A DNA stretch of 64,000 bases from an uncultured Oscillospiraceae bacterium (GCA_910589085.1 CAJUSG010000006.1:11066-75065), one strand, 5' to 3'. Counted from the first letter of the stretch, positions 31,763-40,413 are shown. The notes: generated by a model not told the origin, from the sequence alone. Made by a program: numbers and translations.

Positions 31763-33052
31763 TCAGCTGACGGTGTAGTACTTGTCGGGAATCTCCACAT
31801 CGGCGTTGCCCATGAAGCGGCCGGGATTGCCCATGATATAGGTGTCCTGATAGATCAGGAACACGTTGTCGGACTTCACGCCGGTGGTGGCGTTGGTGTA
31901 GCCGGCGCCGTTCCACTCGGCCTTGGGGGAGTAGACGTTCAGGGCCTCGGCCACGGCGTCCATATCGGTGATGTCGCACTTGCCGTCGATGACGTTCTTG
32001 GCGTGCTCAGCCAGGCCGGCGGACAGGGTGTAGCCGTAGGAGTAGGCCCAGGTGCCGAAGCGGTCGGCGGCGCCCTTCTCCACCAGGGTGGACTCCACCT
32101 TGGCCAGAATCTTCTCAAAATCGCCGGCCTCCTGGGTCAGGTCCAGGCCCAGAGCGCCGGGGTAGCCCATCAGCGGGGAGGGCAGGTCGGCCTCAATGAA
32201 GAAGCCGCCGTACTCCACCAGCTGCTTCAGCAGGGGCTCGGTGTGGGCGTCGTTGGTGCAGAAGTAGGCGGCGTTGGTGCCGTACTTGTCCACCCAGACG
32301 GGGACGTTCTCAATGATATAGGCCTGCGCGCCGGGCACGCCCACGTCGGAGGTGGGGTCGGGAGCGGTCTCCAGCTCGAACTCCATGCCGAACTCCTTGC
32401 ATGCCTCACGCATGACGGCCACACGGCGGCTCATGGTCTCATAGGCCATGTGCCGGGGGAAGGAGATGTGCACAAAGGTGTCGGCGCCCAGCTCGTGGGC
32501 GGTGCGGATAATCAGATAGCCGCGGGAGACGAAGTCGTTGTTGCACACCAGGTCGGCGGCGGAGCCGATCTCAGGCAGGTCCTCGTGGGCCTCGCCGGCG
32601 ATGCACAGGATGTCGGGGCGCTTATCCTTCACCTGACGGAAGGCCTCGGTGGTGCCGGGGACGGACTGGTTGACGATGATGGCCTTCATCAGGGGGTCGT
32701 CAGACATGTTGACGATCTTCTGAATGGTGGTCTCCAGCTCCTCGGTGAAGTTGTCGGGGTAGATGTCCAGCTTGACCATCTCCTCGCCGTACTTGGCCTG
32801 GAAGGCCTCGGCACCCCGGCGGTCGTCCTCGGACTGGGAGACGGAGCCGGTGATGATGGCGATGTGGTAGTCGGCCGCGCCGCCGCCCTGAGAAGTGCTG
32901 GCGGAGCTGTTGACGCCGGTACTGCCGCTGGTATTACCGCCGGCATTGCTCTGATTGCCGGCGTTGCCGCTGTTATTGCCATTGTTGCCGCCGCAGCTCG
33001 CCAGGGCGAGCATCATGGCGCAGGCCAGCAGCATGCTGATCCTCTTTTTCAT
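31763..33052 (-). CDS. ABC importer substrate-binding lipoprotein, DUF3798 family
   Basis: A 429-residue lipoprotein: signal peptide with lipobox LASC at about residues 16-19, a Gly/Asn/Ser-rich linker, then a two-lobed binding domain (IAIITGSVSQSEDDRRGAEA, HISFPRHMAYETMSRR, APDPTSDVGV, CTNDAHTEPL). These segments match the DUF3798 family, related to BMP/PnrA binding proteins, whose ligands are often nucleosides; the ligand here is not known. ATG 33052 follows TTTTAGGAGGTATAC; the frame extends to 33268 only as a shadow. It is the first gene of the importer operon and has its own strong promoter. Confidence 0.9.
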   Translation of the reverse strand: MKKRISMLLACAMMLALASCGGNNGNNSGNAGNQSNAGGNTSGSTGVNSSASTSQGGGAADYHIAIITGSVSQSEDDRRGAEAFQAKYGEEMVKLDIYPDNFTEELETTIQKIVNMSDDPLMKAIIVNQSVPGTTEAFRQVKDKRPDILCIAGEAHEDLPEIGSAADLVCNNDFVSRGYLIIRTAHELGADTFVHISFPRHMAYETMSRRVAVMREACKEFGMEFELETAPDPTSDVGVPGAQAYIIENVPVWVDKYGTNAAYFCTNDAHTEPLLKQLVEYGGFFIEADLPSPLMGYPGALGLDLTQEAGDFEKILAKVESTLVEKGAADRFGTWAYSYGYTLSAGLAEHAKNVIDGKCDITDMDAVAEALNVYSPKAEWNGAGYTNATTGVKSDNVFLIYQDTYIMGNPGRFMGNADVEIPDKYYTVS

Positions 33053-33096
33053 TGTATACCTCCTAAAACGTACTGTCTCGAGGCGGGAACCAAGCT

Positions 33097-33135
33097 CTGC
33101 TTTGTGTACAAAGCAGAAAAAGGCGTACGCCTTTT
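33097..33135 (-). promoter_or_regulatory. Two adjacent palindromes in the importer leader
   Basis: CTGCTTTG-TGTA-CAAAGCAG (33097-33116) and the perfect 18-bp palindrome AAAAGGCGTACGCCTTTT (33118-33135) lie between the promoter and the lipoprotein gene. They could be repressor operators or leader hairpins; the second is followed on the minus strand by T residues like an attenuator. No riboswitch consensus was recognised. Confidence 0.6.
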
Positions 33136-33146
33136 CGACCTCCCCC

Positions 33147-33174
33147 ATTTTAGCAAAAATACTCAATTTGTCAA
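33147..33174 (-). promoter_or_regulatory. Promoter of the DUF3798 importer operon
   Basis: On the minus strand TTGACA (33174-33169), 16 bases, TAAAAT (33152-33147). It lies about 95 bases before the start codon, leaving a leader that contains the two palindromes. Confidence 0.8.
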
Positions 33175-33524
33175 CCTTTTTCCATTGACCGCAGGCATAT
33201 TTCGGCCCATTTCCCCCCCGGCGGCAAGTCTTTGCCCCCTCTCTTTCTGTATTGTGTGCCGAAGACAAACGTTTTTTTCCGGCGGATTGAACAGCCCGCC
33301 CCCTTTCAGCGGGGCCGATTTCATCGTTTTAGCAGAAAAAGCGAAAAAGCCGCCGAATCCGAAAAAGTCCTCCCACGCCCTTCCGCTCATTTTCCCGGAG
33401 ACGGGCCGGGACGGAGCCCGGTCCCTGCATGAAATCTTACAATGAGCCCCCTCTTTTCACCAAAAGGTATTTTCTTACCCCCTCAGATGCGGTATAATTT
33501 TTAAAACTGAGAGGAGGCCGTCCT
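33175..33524. other. Gene-free divergent region between the importer and the response regulator
   Basis: About 350 bases with no convincing coding frame. Towards its right end TATAAT (33493-33498) with no good -35 box is a candidate -10 for the response regulator gene, followed by GAGAGGAGG as its ribosome site. Nothing else was recognised. Confidence 0.6.
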
Positions 33525-34199
33525 ATGCCCCGCATCCTGATTGTTGAAGACGATACCGATATTAACAACTCCACCGCCGAGTACCTGCGGCGGAAGGGCT
33601 GCCAGTGCAGCCAGGCCTTTTCCGGCACCGAGGGCCGGCTGCTGTGGCAGGCGGGCGGCATTGACCTGCTGCTGGTGGACCTGATGCTCCCGGGGCTGTC
33701 CGGCAGCGAGCTGATCGGGGAGATCCGCAAAACCAGCCGGACGCCGGTCATTGTGCTGTCGGCTAAAACCGAGCTGTCCGACAAGGTGGAGCTGCTGGGC
33801 CTGGGGGCGGACGACTACCTGACCAAGCCCTACCAGCTGGAGGAGCTGTGGGCTCGGATACTGGTGCAGCTCCGCCACGCCAGCGCCACCCCCGCCCAGG
33901 CCCTTCTGCGCTACCGGGACTGGGTGTTGAACCCGGAGGAGATGACCCTCACCGCCGCCGGCCGGCCGGTCAGCCTCACCGCCCACGAGTTCAAGATTGT
34001 GGAGCTGCTGGCGGGCCGGCCCAAGCGGGTCTTTACCAAGCAGCAGATCTACGAGGCGGTCTGGCAGGAGGACTGCGCCGTGGAGGACAAGACCATCACC
34101 GTCCACATCAGCAACATCCGGGCCAAGCTGCGGCCCAGCGGCACGGACAGCTACATCCAGACCGTGTGGGGGATTGGATTCAAATTATCAGAAGGTTAA
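33525..34199 (+). CDS. OmpR-family response regulator
   Basis: A 224-residue regulator with a receiver domain (acidic pair VEDD at 7-10, phospho-Asp in LLVDLMLP near residue 51, LSAKT, and KP in YLTKPYQ) and a winged-helix DNA-binding domain (LTAHEFKIVELLAGRP, VHISNIRAKL, TVWGIGFKL). It should activate the ABC transporter genes that follow when phosphorylated by the kinase encoded at 36003. The start has GAGAGGAGG upstream. The order regulator, ABC ATPase, permease, kinase is the arrangement of lantibiotic or bacitracin resistance loci. Confidence 0.95.
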   Translation: MPRILIVEDDTDINNSTAEYLRRKGCQCSQAFSGTEGRLLWQAGGIDLLLVDLMLPGLSGSELIGEIRKTSRTPVIVLSAKTELSDKVELLGLGADDYLTKPYQLEELWARILVQLRHASATPAQALLRYRDWVLNPEEMTLTAAGRPVSLTAHEFKIVELLAGRPKRVFTKQQIYEAVWQEDCAVEDKTITVHISNIRAKLRPSGTDSYIQTVWGIGFKLSEG

Positions 34200-34279
34200 A
34201 CTTTATACTTTCTTTACCTTTTCTTTGCGACGTTTGGGCACTCGTCTGTTAGACTGAGCGCAAAAAAGGAGGTTTTTAC
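34200..34279 (+). promoter_or_regulatory. Probable response-regulator binding region before the ABC exporter
   Basis: CTTTATACTTT (34201) is followed at exactly 11 bases by CTTTACCTTTT (34212) and then CTTTG, a direct repeat with the 10-11 base spacing usual for OmpR-family dimers. AAAAAAGGAGG precedes the next start. The promoter boxes themselves are not clear. Confidence 0.45.
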
Positions 34280-35191
34280 ATGTCAGTGATACAGACAAGG
34301 GGCCTGTCCAAGCGCTACAAAGACAGATGGGCGGTGAACCGCCTGGAGCTGGTGGTGGAACAGGGGGACATCTACGGCTTTATCGGCCAGAACGGCGCGG
34401 GCAAGTCCACCACGCTAAAGCTCCTGTGCGGCCTGGCCCGGCCCACCCAGGGGGAGGCGCTGATCTTCGGCAAGCCGGTCCGGGACTCGGTGGCCCGCCG
34501 CCGGGTGGGGGCCCTCATCGAACAGCCGGGGCTCTACCCCGACCTGAGCGGACGGGAGAATCTGCGGCTCTACGCCGCCCTGCTGGGGCTGGACAATCCG
34601 GAGCGGCAGGTTGACGAGATCCTGGAGACGGTGGGCCTGTCCCCGAAGGAAAAAAAGCCGGTGCGCCACTACTCCATGGGCATGAAGCAGCGGCTGGGGG
34701 TGGCTCTGGCCCTGCTGGGCGGGCCGGACCTGCTCCTGCTGGACGAGCCCATCAACGGCCTGGACCCGGAGGGCATCCGGGAGATGCGGGAGCTCCTCCT
34801 GGGGTTGAACCGGGAGCGGGGCCTGACCATTCTGGTCAGTTCTCACATTCTGGGGGAGCTGAGCAAAATTGCCACCCGGTATGGAATCATCCAGCAGGGA
34901 CGGATGGTGGAGCAGATCACCGCCGCTGAACTGGAGCAGAAATGCACCGACTACCTGCACCTGCGCCCGAGCCAGCCCGAGATGGCGGCGGCCCTGCTGG
35001 AGCGGGAGCTCCATCTGAAGCGCTGGGAGATGCGGCCGGAGGGTGAGATTCGCATCTACGAAGCCGCGGATACCAGGGCGGTGGGGCAGGTTCTCGCCCA
35101 GGCGGGGATTGCGGTAGAGGAGATGGGCCTGCACCGGCAGGACCTGGAGGGCTATTTTCTGGAGCGGATGGGAGGAACGGATCATGTTTAA
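34280..35191 (+). CDS. ABC transporter ATPase, BcrA/lantibiotic-immunity type
   Basis: A 303-residue ATPase with Walker A GQNGAGKST near residue 38, the family-typical signature YSMGMKQRLG near residue 132 in place of LSGGQ, Walker B LLLLDEPINGLDPEG and switch His in SSHILGEL. The C-terminal 80 residues form the small extra domain seen in BcrA-like proteins. It overlaps the permease gene by 8 bases, so they form one transporter, probably removing a membrane-active peptide from the membrane. The substrate is inferred from locus type only. Confidence 0.9.
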   Translation: MSVIQTRGLSKRYKDRWAVNRLELVVEQGDIYGFIGQNGAGKSTTLKLLCGLARPTQGEALIFGKPVRDSVARRRVGALIEQPGLYPDLSGRENLRLYAALLGLDNPERQVDEILETVGLSPKEKKPVRHYSMGMKQRLGVALALLGGPDLLLLDEPINGLDPEGIREMRELLLGLNRERGLTILVSSHILGELSKIATRYGIIQQGRMVEQITAAELEQKCTDYLHLRPSQPEMAAALLERELHLKRWEMRPEGEIRIYEAADTRAVGQVLAQAGIAVEEMGLHRQDLEGYFLERMGGTDHV

Positions 35192-35990
35192 TATGCTGCG
35201 TATGGACCTGCGGCGGCTGTTCAAAAGCCGGAGCTTTTACATTGTACTGGGCATTACGGCGCTGCTGCTGATTCTGGTGACCGTTATGGCCCGCTCCCTT
35301 TCCGACCCGGAGACCCTGGCCGCTATGGAGGAACAGGGGGCAGAAATCGACGAGTCCGACCGTATGATGAGCGAGTACATCCAAAATATGTCACAGCTGG
35401 ACTTTATGCATGAAAGTTTGGGCAGCGGCTTTTTGCTGGTCATGACCGGGATTGGAATGACATTGTTTGTAAACGGCGATTTTTCCAGCGGATTTATCAA
35501 AAATATCTGTTGTGTCAATCCTCGCCGCCGGGATTATGTCCTTTCAAAAGTTGCTTTGGCAGGCATTTACAGTGGGATCATTACCGTTTTATCCGTCCTG
35601 CTGATACTGTTGTCCCCAGTGCTGATCCATATGTACCCGGTGCCGGATTCCATCTCGCAGATTTGGCGGTATACCCTTTGGATGTGGCTGCCCCATTGGG
35701 CGTTTGCTCTGATGACCCTGGCCCTGGTTCTGCTGACCAGAAGCACCACCCTGGGGATCATTCTGTCTCTGGTAGCCGGGAGCGGGCTGACGGCCGCCTT
35801 TGTGGGGGCGCTGGGCAAGCTGCTGCACTGGCCTCCCCTGGAGCAGTTTTTCCTCTCCTCTGTGGTAAAGAGCGTCTATGTACCTCAGAATGGTATTACC
35901 CAGGGTTGGATGATTCTGGCCTGTACCCTTACATGGGCGGCCATTTACGGAATCGGAAGCCTGTTGTCTATGGAGAAACGGGATATTTAA
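35184..35990 (+). CDS. ABC-2 type permease
   Basis: A 268-residue membrane protein with six hydrophobic segments, the first at residues 17-37 (FYIVLGITALLLILVTVMA), followed by an acidic extracellular loop (EEQGAEIDESDRMMSEY) and then five closely spaced segments. This matches lantibiotic-immunity permeases of the ABC-2 family. It is translationally coupled to the ATPase gene. Codon use is slightly more AT-rich in the middle than in its neighbours. Confidence 0.87.
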   Translation: MFNMLRMDLRRLFKSRSFYIVLGITALLLILVTVMARSLSDPETLAAMEEQGAEIDESDRMMSEYIQNMSQLDFMHESLGSGFLLVMTGIGMTLFVNGDFSSGFIKNICCVNPRRRDYVLSKVALAGIYSGIITVLSVLLILLSPVLIHMYPVPDSISQIWRYTLWMWLPHWAFALMTLALVLLTRSTTLGIILSLVAGSGLTAAFVGALGKLLHWPPLEQFFLSSVVKSVYVPQNGITQGWMILACTLTWAAIYGIGSLLSMEKRDI

Positions 35991-36002
35991 GGAGGAATTT
36001 CC

Positions 36003-36899
36003 GTGCTGCCTGCCCTGATCCTGGCCCTTGCCGCCCTTGGACTCGCGGTAACCCGCCTGTGGGCCTACCGTACCCAAATGCTGGAGATGGCCCGGGTGCT
36101 GGAGGAAACCCCGGCGGAGAGCAATCTGCGCCTGACGGTGGGGATGTCCGGCGCCCTGCCCCGGCGGCTGTGCCGGGCGATGAACGCCCGGCTGGAGGAG
36201 GGGCGGCAGCTCCGCCTGGAGACCCAGAAGCGGGAGCAGGAGCTGAAATACACCATGGCCTGCATCTCCCACGACATCCGCACCCCTCTGGCCGGGGCCA
36301 TGGGCTACTTGCAGCTGCTGGAGGGGGAGCCGGAGCGTCAGGCGGAGTATCTGGACATCGTGGGCAAGCGGCTGGAGGAGCTGGAGGGGCTGTTGGAGGA
36401 GCTGTTCCTCTATACCCGCCTTCAGGGCGGCTCCCTGCCGCTGGAATGTGAAAGCATGGCGGCTCTGCCGCCCCTGTGGGACGCCCTGGCGGAGCTTTAC
36501 CCCCAGCTGGAGGCGGCGGGGGTGGAGCCGGAGCTGCGGTTTGACCGGGAGGACTTGAAGGTCCGGGCCAATCCGGAGGCCCTGGGCCGGGTGTACCGGA
36601 ACCTGATTGTCAACGCCCTGCGCCACGGCGGCGGGGGACTGACCGTCTCCGGCGGGGACGGGGTGATCTGCTTCTCCAACGAGCTGCTCCCCGGCCCCAT
36701 GCCAGACCCGGAACATCTGTTTGACCGCTTCTACCAGAGCAGCCCCGCCCGGGCAAAGGGCGGGGCCGGTCTGGGGCTGTCCATCGTGCGGGAGTTGATG
36801 GAGCGGATGGGCGGGCAGGTATCCGCACAGATCACAGAGGACAGGCTGGAAATCAGGTTATCTTTTTCGCCCGCCTATAGCAATTATGAAAATACGTGA
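36003..36899 (+). CDS. Sensor histidine kinase of the ABC exporter locus
   Basis: A 298-residue kinase from a GTG start (36003) with AGGAGGAA upstream. It has one N-terminal membrane helix (residues 2-20), no extracellular sensor domain, the H-box SHDIRTPLAGA near residue 90, an N-box NLIVNALRHGGGG and a G-box GGAGLGLSIVREL. Kinases this small usually sense through an associated ABC permease. The whole set 33525-36899 therefore reads as a self-regulated resistance module. Confidence 0.92.
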   Translation: MLPALILALAALGLAVTRLWAYRTQMLEMARVLEETPAESNLRLTVGMSGALPRRLCRAMNARLEEGRQLRLETQKREQELKYTMACISHDIRTPLAGAMGYLQLLEGEPERQAEYLDIVGKRLEELEGLLEELFLYTRLQGGSLPLECESMAALPPLWDALAELYPQLEAAGVEPELRFDREDLKVRANPEALGRVYRNLIVNALRHGGGGLTVSGGDGVICFSNELLPGPMPDPEHLFDRFYQSSPARAKGGAGLGLSIVRELMERMGGQVSAQITEDRLEIRLSFSPAYSNYENT

Positions 36900-36905
36900 C
36901 GCCTG

Positions 36906-36976
36906 GTAGGGGCGGATATCATCCGCCCGCAGGGTAACACGGCTCTTCTGGACGGGCGGGTAATACCCGCCCCTAC
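36906..36976. repeat. Interspersed palindromic repeat, family A, copy 5
   Basis: GTAGGGGCGGATATCATCCGCCCG at the left and CGGGCGGGTAATACCCGCCCCTAC at the right, about 71 bases in all. Both ends equal those of copy 3 at 12948, while the centre differs. It lies 6 bases after the kinase stop. Confidence 0.85.
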
Positions 36977-37020
36977 AAAATTGCTGTCGGTAATTTAGAA
37001 GATTACTACAGGCAAAGATA

Positions 37021-37046
37021 AGCGGGGCGGCCGTGGCCGCTCCGCT
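37021..37046 (+). terminator. Hairpin between kinase and LytTR regulator genes
   Basis: agcggggcggcc (37021-37032) and ggccgctccgct (37035-37046) form a 12-base stem with one mismatch. The run after it (ggtcgtttc) is only weakly T-rich. Confidence 0.5.
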
Positions 37047-37156
37047 GGTCGTTTCAAAGGGCTCGCATTTCGTGACATATTTTGGACATTCCGTTACAAC
37101 GGACCTTGCCCGACCGGTCCGCCTCTGCTAATCTGGTCGAAAGTGTGGTGGTGAAC

Positions 37157-37871
37157 ATGATAAAATTCGCGATCTGCGACGACGAGCCCCGGATGTCCCA
37201 GGACCTTGCCGCCCGCCTCGCAGGCTATATGGAGGAGCGGCAGATCACGGCCTATTCGGTCAGCCGCTTTTCAGGCGGAGACGCCCTGCTGGAGTGGTCC
37301 GGCCGCTTTGACGTGATTTTTTTGGACATCCAGATGGACCCGCCCGACGGCATGGAGACGGCCCGGCTGCTCCGTCGGCGGGGGGGATCACAGCCTGCTG
37401 GTCTTTGTGACGGTTTTGAAGGAGCTGGTCTTTGACGCATTCGACGTGGAGGCCTGCGGCTATCTGGTCAAGCCCCTGGACCGCGCCGCCTTTCGCCGGA
37501 CCATGGACCGGGTTCTGCGCTCCCTGGAGCGGAGGACCGCCAGGGACCTCCTGATCCAGCGGGGGGCCGGCTGTGAGGTGGTCCCCCTGGACCGCATTGT
37601 GTACTGCGAAGTGCTGGGGCGAAAAATCTACCTCCATCAAAATGACGGGACCGTCCTCGACTACTACGACAAGCTGGAGGACCTGGAGCGGCGTGTGGAC
37701 AGCCGCTTTTTCAAGTGCCACCGGAGTTATCTGGTCAACCTGGACTATGTGCGCGGGTGTCAGGCCGGGCGGGTCACCCTGTCCCCGGGGGAGTCCATCC
37801 CCGTCTCCCGGCTGCGGGAGCGGGAGCTGACCCAGGCCCTTTTGCGTCACATGAAAGAGAGGGATATCTGA
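37157..37871 (+). pseudogene. LytTR-family response regulator, frameshifted in a G7 run
   Basis: The receiver begins at ATG 37157 (FAICDDEP, phospho-Asp in VIFLDIQM) and runs to about codon 76. There a run of seven G at 37380-37386 moves the frame; the rest continues +1 as VFVTVLKELVFDAF and LVKPLDRAAF, then a LytTR DNA-binding domain (CHRSYLVNLDYV, SVSRLRER-like end). With six G the gene would read through into a normal protein of about 237 residues. It may be a true mutation, a phase-variable tract or a sequencing error. The kinase gene follows 1 base after the stop. Confidence 0.85.
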
Positions 37872-37872
37872 T

Positions 37873-39156
37873 ATGGACTATTTCGCTCTGTTTCTGGACA
37901 GCCTCTGCCTCCTTGTGGGACACGGGGTGATGCACATGGTCTTTATCGGCCGCCTCACCGGAAAAAAACTGAAAAGACGGTACTTTGCCGCCTACCTTCT
38001 CCTCCTGGCCGCCCTACAGCTGGTCTCGGTCGGGCTTTCCCTCAGCGGGACACTCTCCGTTGCCGCAGGTGTGCTGGAGCTGTATGCTGTCAGTCGTTTT
38101 GGGATGGGAAATCAACCGTCCGTGTCCTGGCTGGCCGCCGTGCTGGCCTACTACGTTTCACAGCTCTCCTTCGGGATCATCAATTCGGTGGAGGCGGCGC
38201 TCTTTCCCCAATTTGTGGGAAATCCTCTGTTGTATCTGCTGCTTTTGGCGGCGCAGGTTCTTTTCTTGGCGCTGTGCGCCGGCTGCTACTATGCTGTACT
38301 GAGGTTCCTGGCCTGGACGGAGGACAGCCAGACGCCCTATGCGGGCCTGCTGCTCTTTCCTGTGCTGTTCTTCTTTGCCGCGGAGCTGTATATCCTCCAG
38401 ACCGCCTACAGCTTTTTTGCCCCCATCGTCTCTCTGGAGGAGGTCGGAAAACACAGCACGCTGCTTCTTCTACAGGTTATGGGGCTGGCGGCGCTGCTGT
38501 GTACCTTGTACGCATACCGTCATCTCTGCCAGGGCTTTCAGGCCCAGGCGGAGCTGCAGGCCCTGGCCCAGGCAGCTCAGGCGCAGAAGATCTACATCGC
38601 CGAGGCCCAGGCGCGCTACAAACAGACCAGCTCCTTCCGCCACGATGTGAAAAACCACCTGTCCGTGCTGGACGGCCTGCTCCGGGGCGGAAGGCTGGAG
38701 GAGGGCAGAGCCTACCTGAAAAAGCTGAGGGCTGTCTCGGAGTCCCTGTCCTTCCCCTACCAGACCGGCAATGCCATGGTGGATATCCTGCTGGGAGAAA
38801 AGCTGGGACTGGCAAGGGATATTTCGGCGGAGGTGTCCCTGGTCCTGCCCGAGCCCTGCGGGATTGACGACTTTGACCTGTGCGTGATCTTTGCCAACGC
38901 CCTGGACAACGCCATTACCGCCTGCCGCGAAGGCGTCGGGGACAAGTCCATCCGCATCACCGGGAGGCGGCAGGGAGATTTCTATATGCTGATCTTTGAG
39001 AACACCTGTGTGGACGGACCTCTGCCCCCGGCGGGAACCGGGCTTTCCAGCATCAAGGCGGCGGCGGAGCAATATCATGGAGCGGTGCTGACAGAAAAAC
39101 GAGGCCGCCAATTTTATTTAAGCGTGCTGCTGAATGTTCCTCTCCCCCCATCGTAA
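37873..39156 (+). CDS. GHKL sensor histidine kinase (AgrC-like)
   Basis: A 427-residue kinase with six or seven membrane segments in residues 1-215, then a dimerisation helix with SSFRHDVKNHLSVLDGLL (phospho-His near residue 257) and a GHKL ATPase domain (ANALDNAITACREG, then AGTGLSSIKAAAEQY). This is the AgrC/ComD class that often senses secreted peptides; no agrB/agrD-like gene is in the window. It is coupled to the frameshifted regulator upstream. Confidence 0.92.
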   Translation: MDYFALFLDSLCLLVGHGVMHMVFIGRLTGKKLKRRYFAAYLLLLAALQLVSVGLSLSGTLSVAAGVLELYAVSRFGMGNQPSVSWLAAVLAYYVSQLSFGIINSVEAALFPQFVGNPLLYLLLLAAQVLFLALCAGCYYAVLRFLAWTEDSQTPYAGLLLFPVLFFFAAELYILQTAYSFFAPIVSLEEVGKHSTLLLLQVMGLAALLCTLYAYRHLCQGFQAQAELQALAQAAQAQKIYIAEAQARYKQTSSFRHDVKNHLSVLDGLLRGGRLEEGRAYLKKLRAVSESLSFPYQTGNAMVDILLGEKLGLARDISAEVSLVLPEPCGIDDFDLCVIFANALDNAITACREGVGDKSIRITGRRQGDFYMLIFENTCVDGPLPPAGTGLSSIKAAAEQYHGAVLTEKRGRQFYLSVLLNVPLPPS

Positions 39157-39179
39157 TGGGTGGAGACTGCGTACCGGCA

Positions 39180-39668
39180 TCAGGCGTAGGTATAGGTGCT
39201 GTGCCGCCTCCGGTATGTATCATTGTCCTTCTCCTTCAGCTCCCGCTCCACCTGGGCCAGCTGGCGCTCCAAATCCTCGATTTTGGCCTCGTCGGTCTCG
39301 GTGCTGATCCGCTGCTCCAGTTCCTTTTTCTCCCTTTTCAGCTTTTCAATCTCCCGGTCCACCTTGTCCGAATTGCAGATGCATTTTTCTTCCTTCTCCC
39401 CCTCCGGCCTCTCCGCAGCGGGCGCTTCCTCCGGCTTTCCGTCCGAGCCCGCCGCCTCCGGATCGTCGAAATAAATCCTGGGCTGGCCGTCCTCGCCCCT
39501 GTCCATCCAGTAGCGGCCGGAGGGCTCCCGGGGTTCCTCCGGAATATATTCATCCATCACAGGCTTCAGCGGGCGCTCCCCGGCCTCCTCAGGCTTTTGA
39601 CCCCTGACCCGCTCAGCCGTTGTCAAAGGCTGTACCGCTGCTGTATTTACACCAGAAACAGACACCAT
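39180..39668 (-). CDS. Charged coiled-coil hypothetical protein
   Basis: A 162-residue protein, no signal or membrane segment. Residues 45-70 include YWMDRGEDGQPRIYFDDPE; residues about 97-150 are a strong coiled coil (KVDREIEKLKREKKELEQRI, then IEDLERQLAQVERELKEK). Two cysteines (CIC) precede it. AAGGAGGAATAAC lies before ATG 39668. It follows the 39691-40155 gene by 22 bases on the same strand, so both are probably expressed together. The function is unknown to me. Confidence 0.75.
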   Translation of the reverse strand: MVSVSGVNTAAVQPLTTAERVRGQKPEEAGERPLKPVMDEYIPEEPREPSGRYWMDRGEDGQPRIYFDDPEAAGSDGKPEEAPAAERPEGEKEEKCICNSDKVDREIEKLKREKKELEQRISTETDEAKIEDLERQLAQVERELKEKDNDTYRRRHSTYTYA

Positions 39669-39690
39669 ATGTTATTCCTCCTTGAATGTT

Positions 39691-40155
39691 TTATGCGGTA
39701 AATGATACCGTAGGCTCGGGCTCCCCCAGCCCGGCGACAACCTCGCCGGCAGACGTATAAATGACCGGCTCGCTGTCAATGGGCTCCACCGCCTCAACAG
39801 GCTTGTTTTTCAGCGCCGCCTTTGCCGCCTCGCTGACCTGAACCAGATCGGCCTCCCGGGGGCGGTCCGGCTCCTCCTCTGCCCGTTTGCGCTCTTCATA
39901 ACGTTTTTTAACGGCGGCCTCCTGCTCCAGCTTTGTCCTTCTCCGTTCGGACTCCGCCTCAGCCTTCATACCTTCGTCCAGTTTCTCCTGATACCTGACC
40001 GCGGCCTCCGCACACTCGCCGGTGTAGCCCATTGCCCGCTTCATCTTTTCCGTGTCGCCCTCGGCGCTGGCCTGCCGGTACACACTCATAGGCGTACCTG
40101 ACAGCTTAATGCTGGAACTCGCACCCAGAAGACCCTCTATCATCTGTATGTTCAT
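39691..40155 (-). CDS. Charged helical hypothetical protein
   Basis: A 154-residue protein starting MNIQMIEGLLGASSSIK, with a central charged helix (YQEKLDEGMKAEAESERRRT, KKRYEERKRAEEEPDRPREA), and ending in a Pro/Glu/Val segment SEPVIYTSAGEV. There is no membrane segment. AAGGGGAAGAAAG precedes the ATG. Paired with the gene at 39180; the two may form a complex through their coiled coils, which is inference. No family was recognised. Confidence 0.72.
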   Translation of the reverse strand: MNIQMIEGLLGASSSIKLSGTPMSVYRQASAEGDTEKMKRAMGYTGECAEAAVRYQEKLDEGMKAEAESERRRTKLEQEAAVKKRYEERKRAEEEPDRPREADLVQVSEAAKAALKNKPVEAVEPIDSEPVIYTSAGEVVAGLGEPEPTVSFTA

Positions 40156-40352
40156 CTTTCTTCCCCTTTCTGTCGCAGATTTCAGGACCTCGCTTCTCAA
40201 AGTTTATCGGACAGAGAGTACCGCTTCAAGGCTTTTGTATTGAAATGCTCTCTGGATGTCACGAGATGTTGCAGCGGCCGGTTTTTCTCAAAACATGTTT
40301 TGTCTGTAAAAATCCGTTGACAAAATACGAAAAAATGAATAAAAAATTTTTC

Positions 40353-40381
40353 TTGACAGATGGTCAAAATTATGGTACTCT
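40353..40381 (+). promoter_or_regulatory. tRNA operon promoter
   Basis: TTGACA (40353-40358), 17 bases, TACTCT (40376-40381), 32 bases before the mature tRNA-Leu. A second TTGACA at 40317 with TAAAAA at 40340 may be an additional start. Confidence 0.7.
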
Positions 40382-40413
40382 ATTCAAGCATTCTAAGACC
40401 GGAAGCCACCCAT

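Noticed and set aside
33053..33180. Purine or other riboswitch in the importer leader
   Set aside because: Only two simple palindromes are present; the conserved core bases of purine riboswitches were not found.
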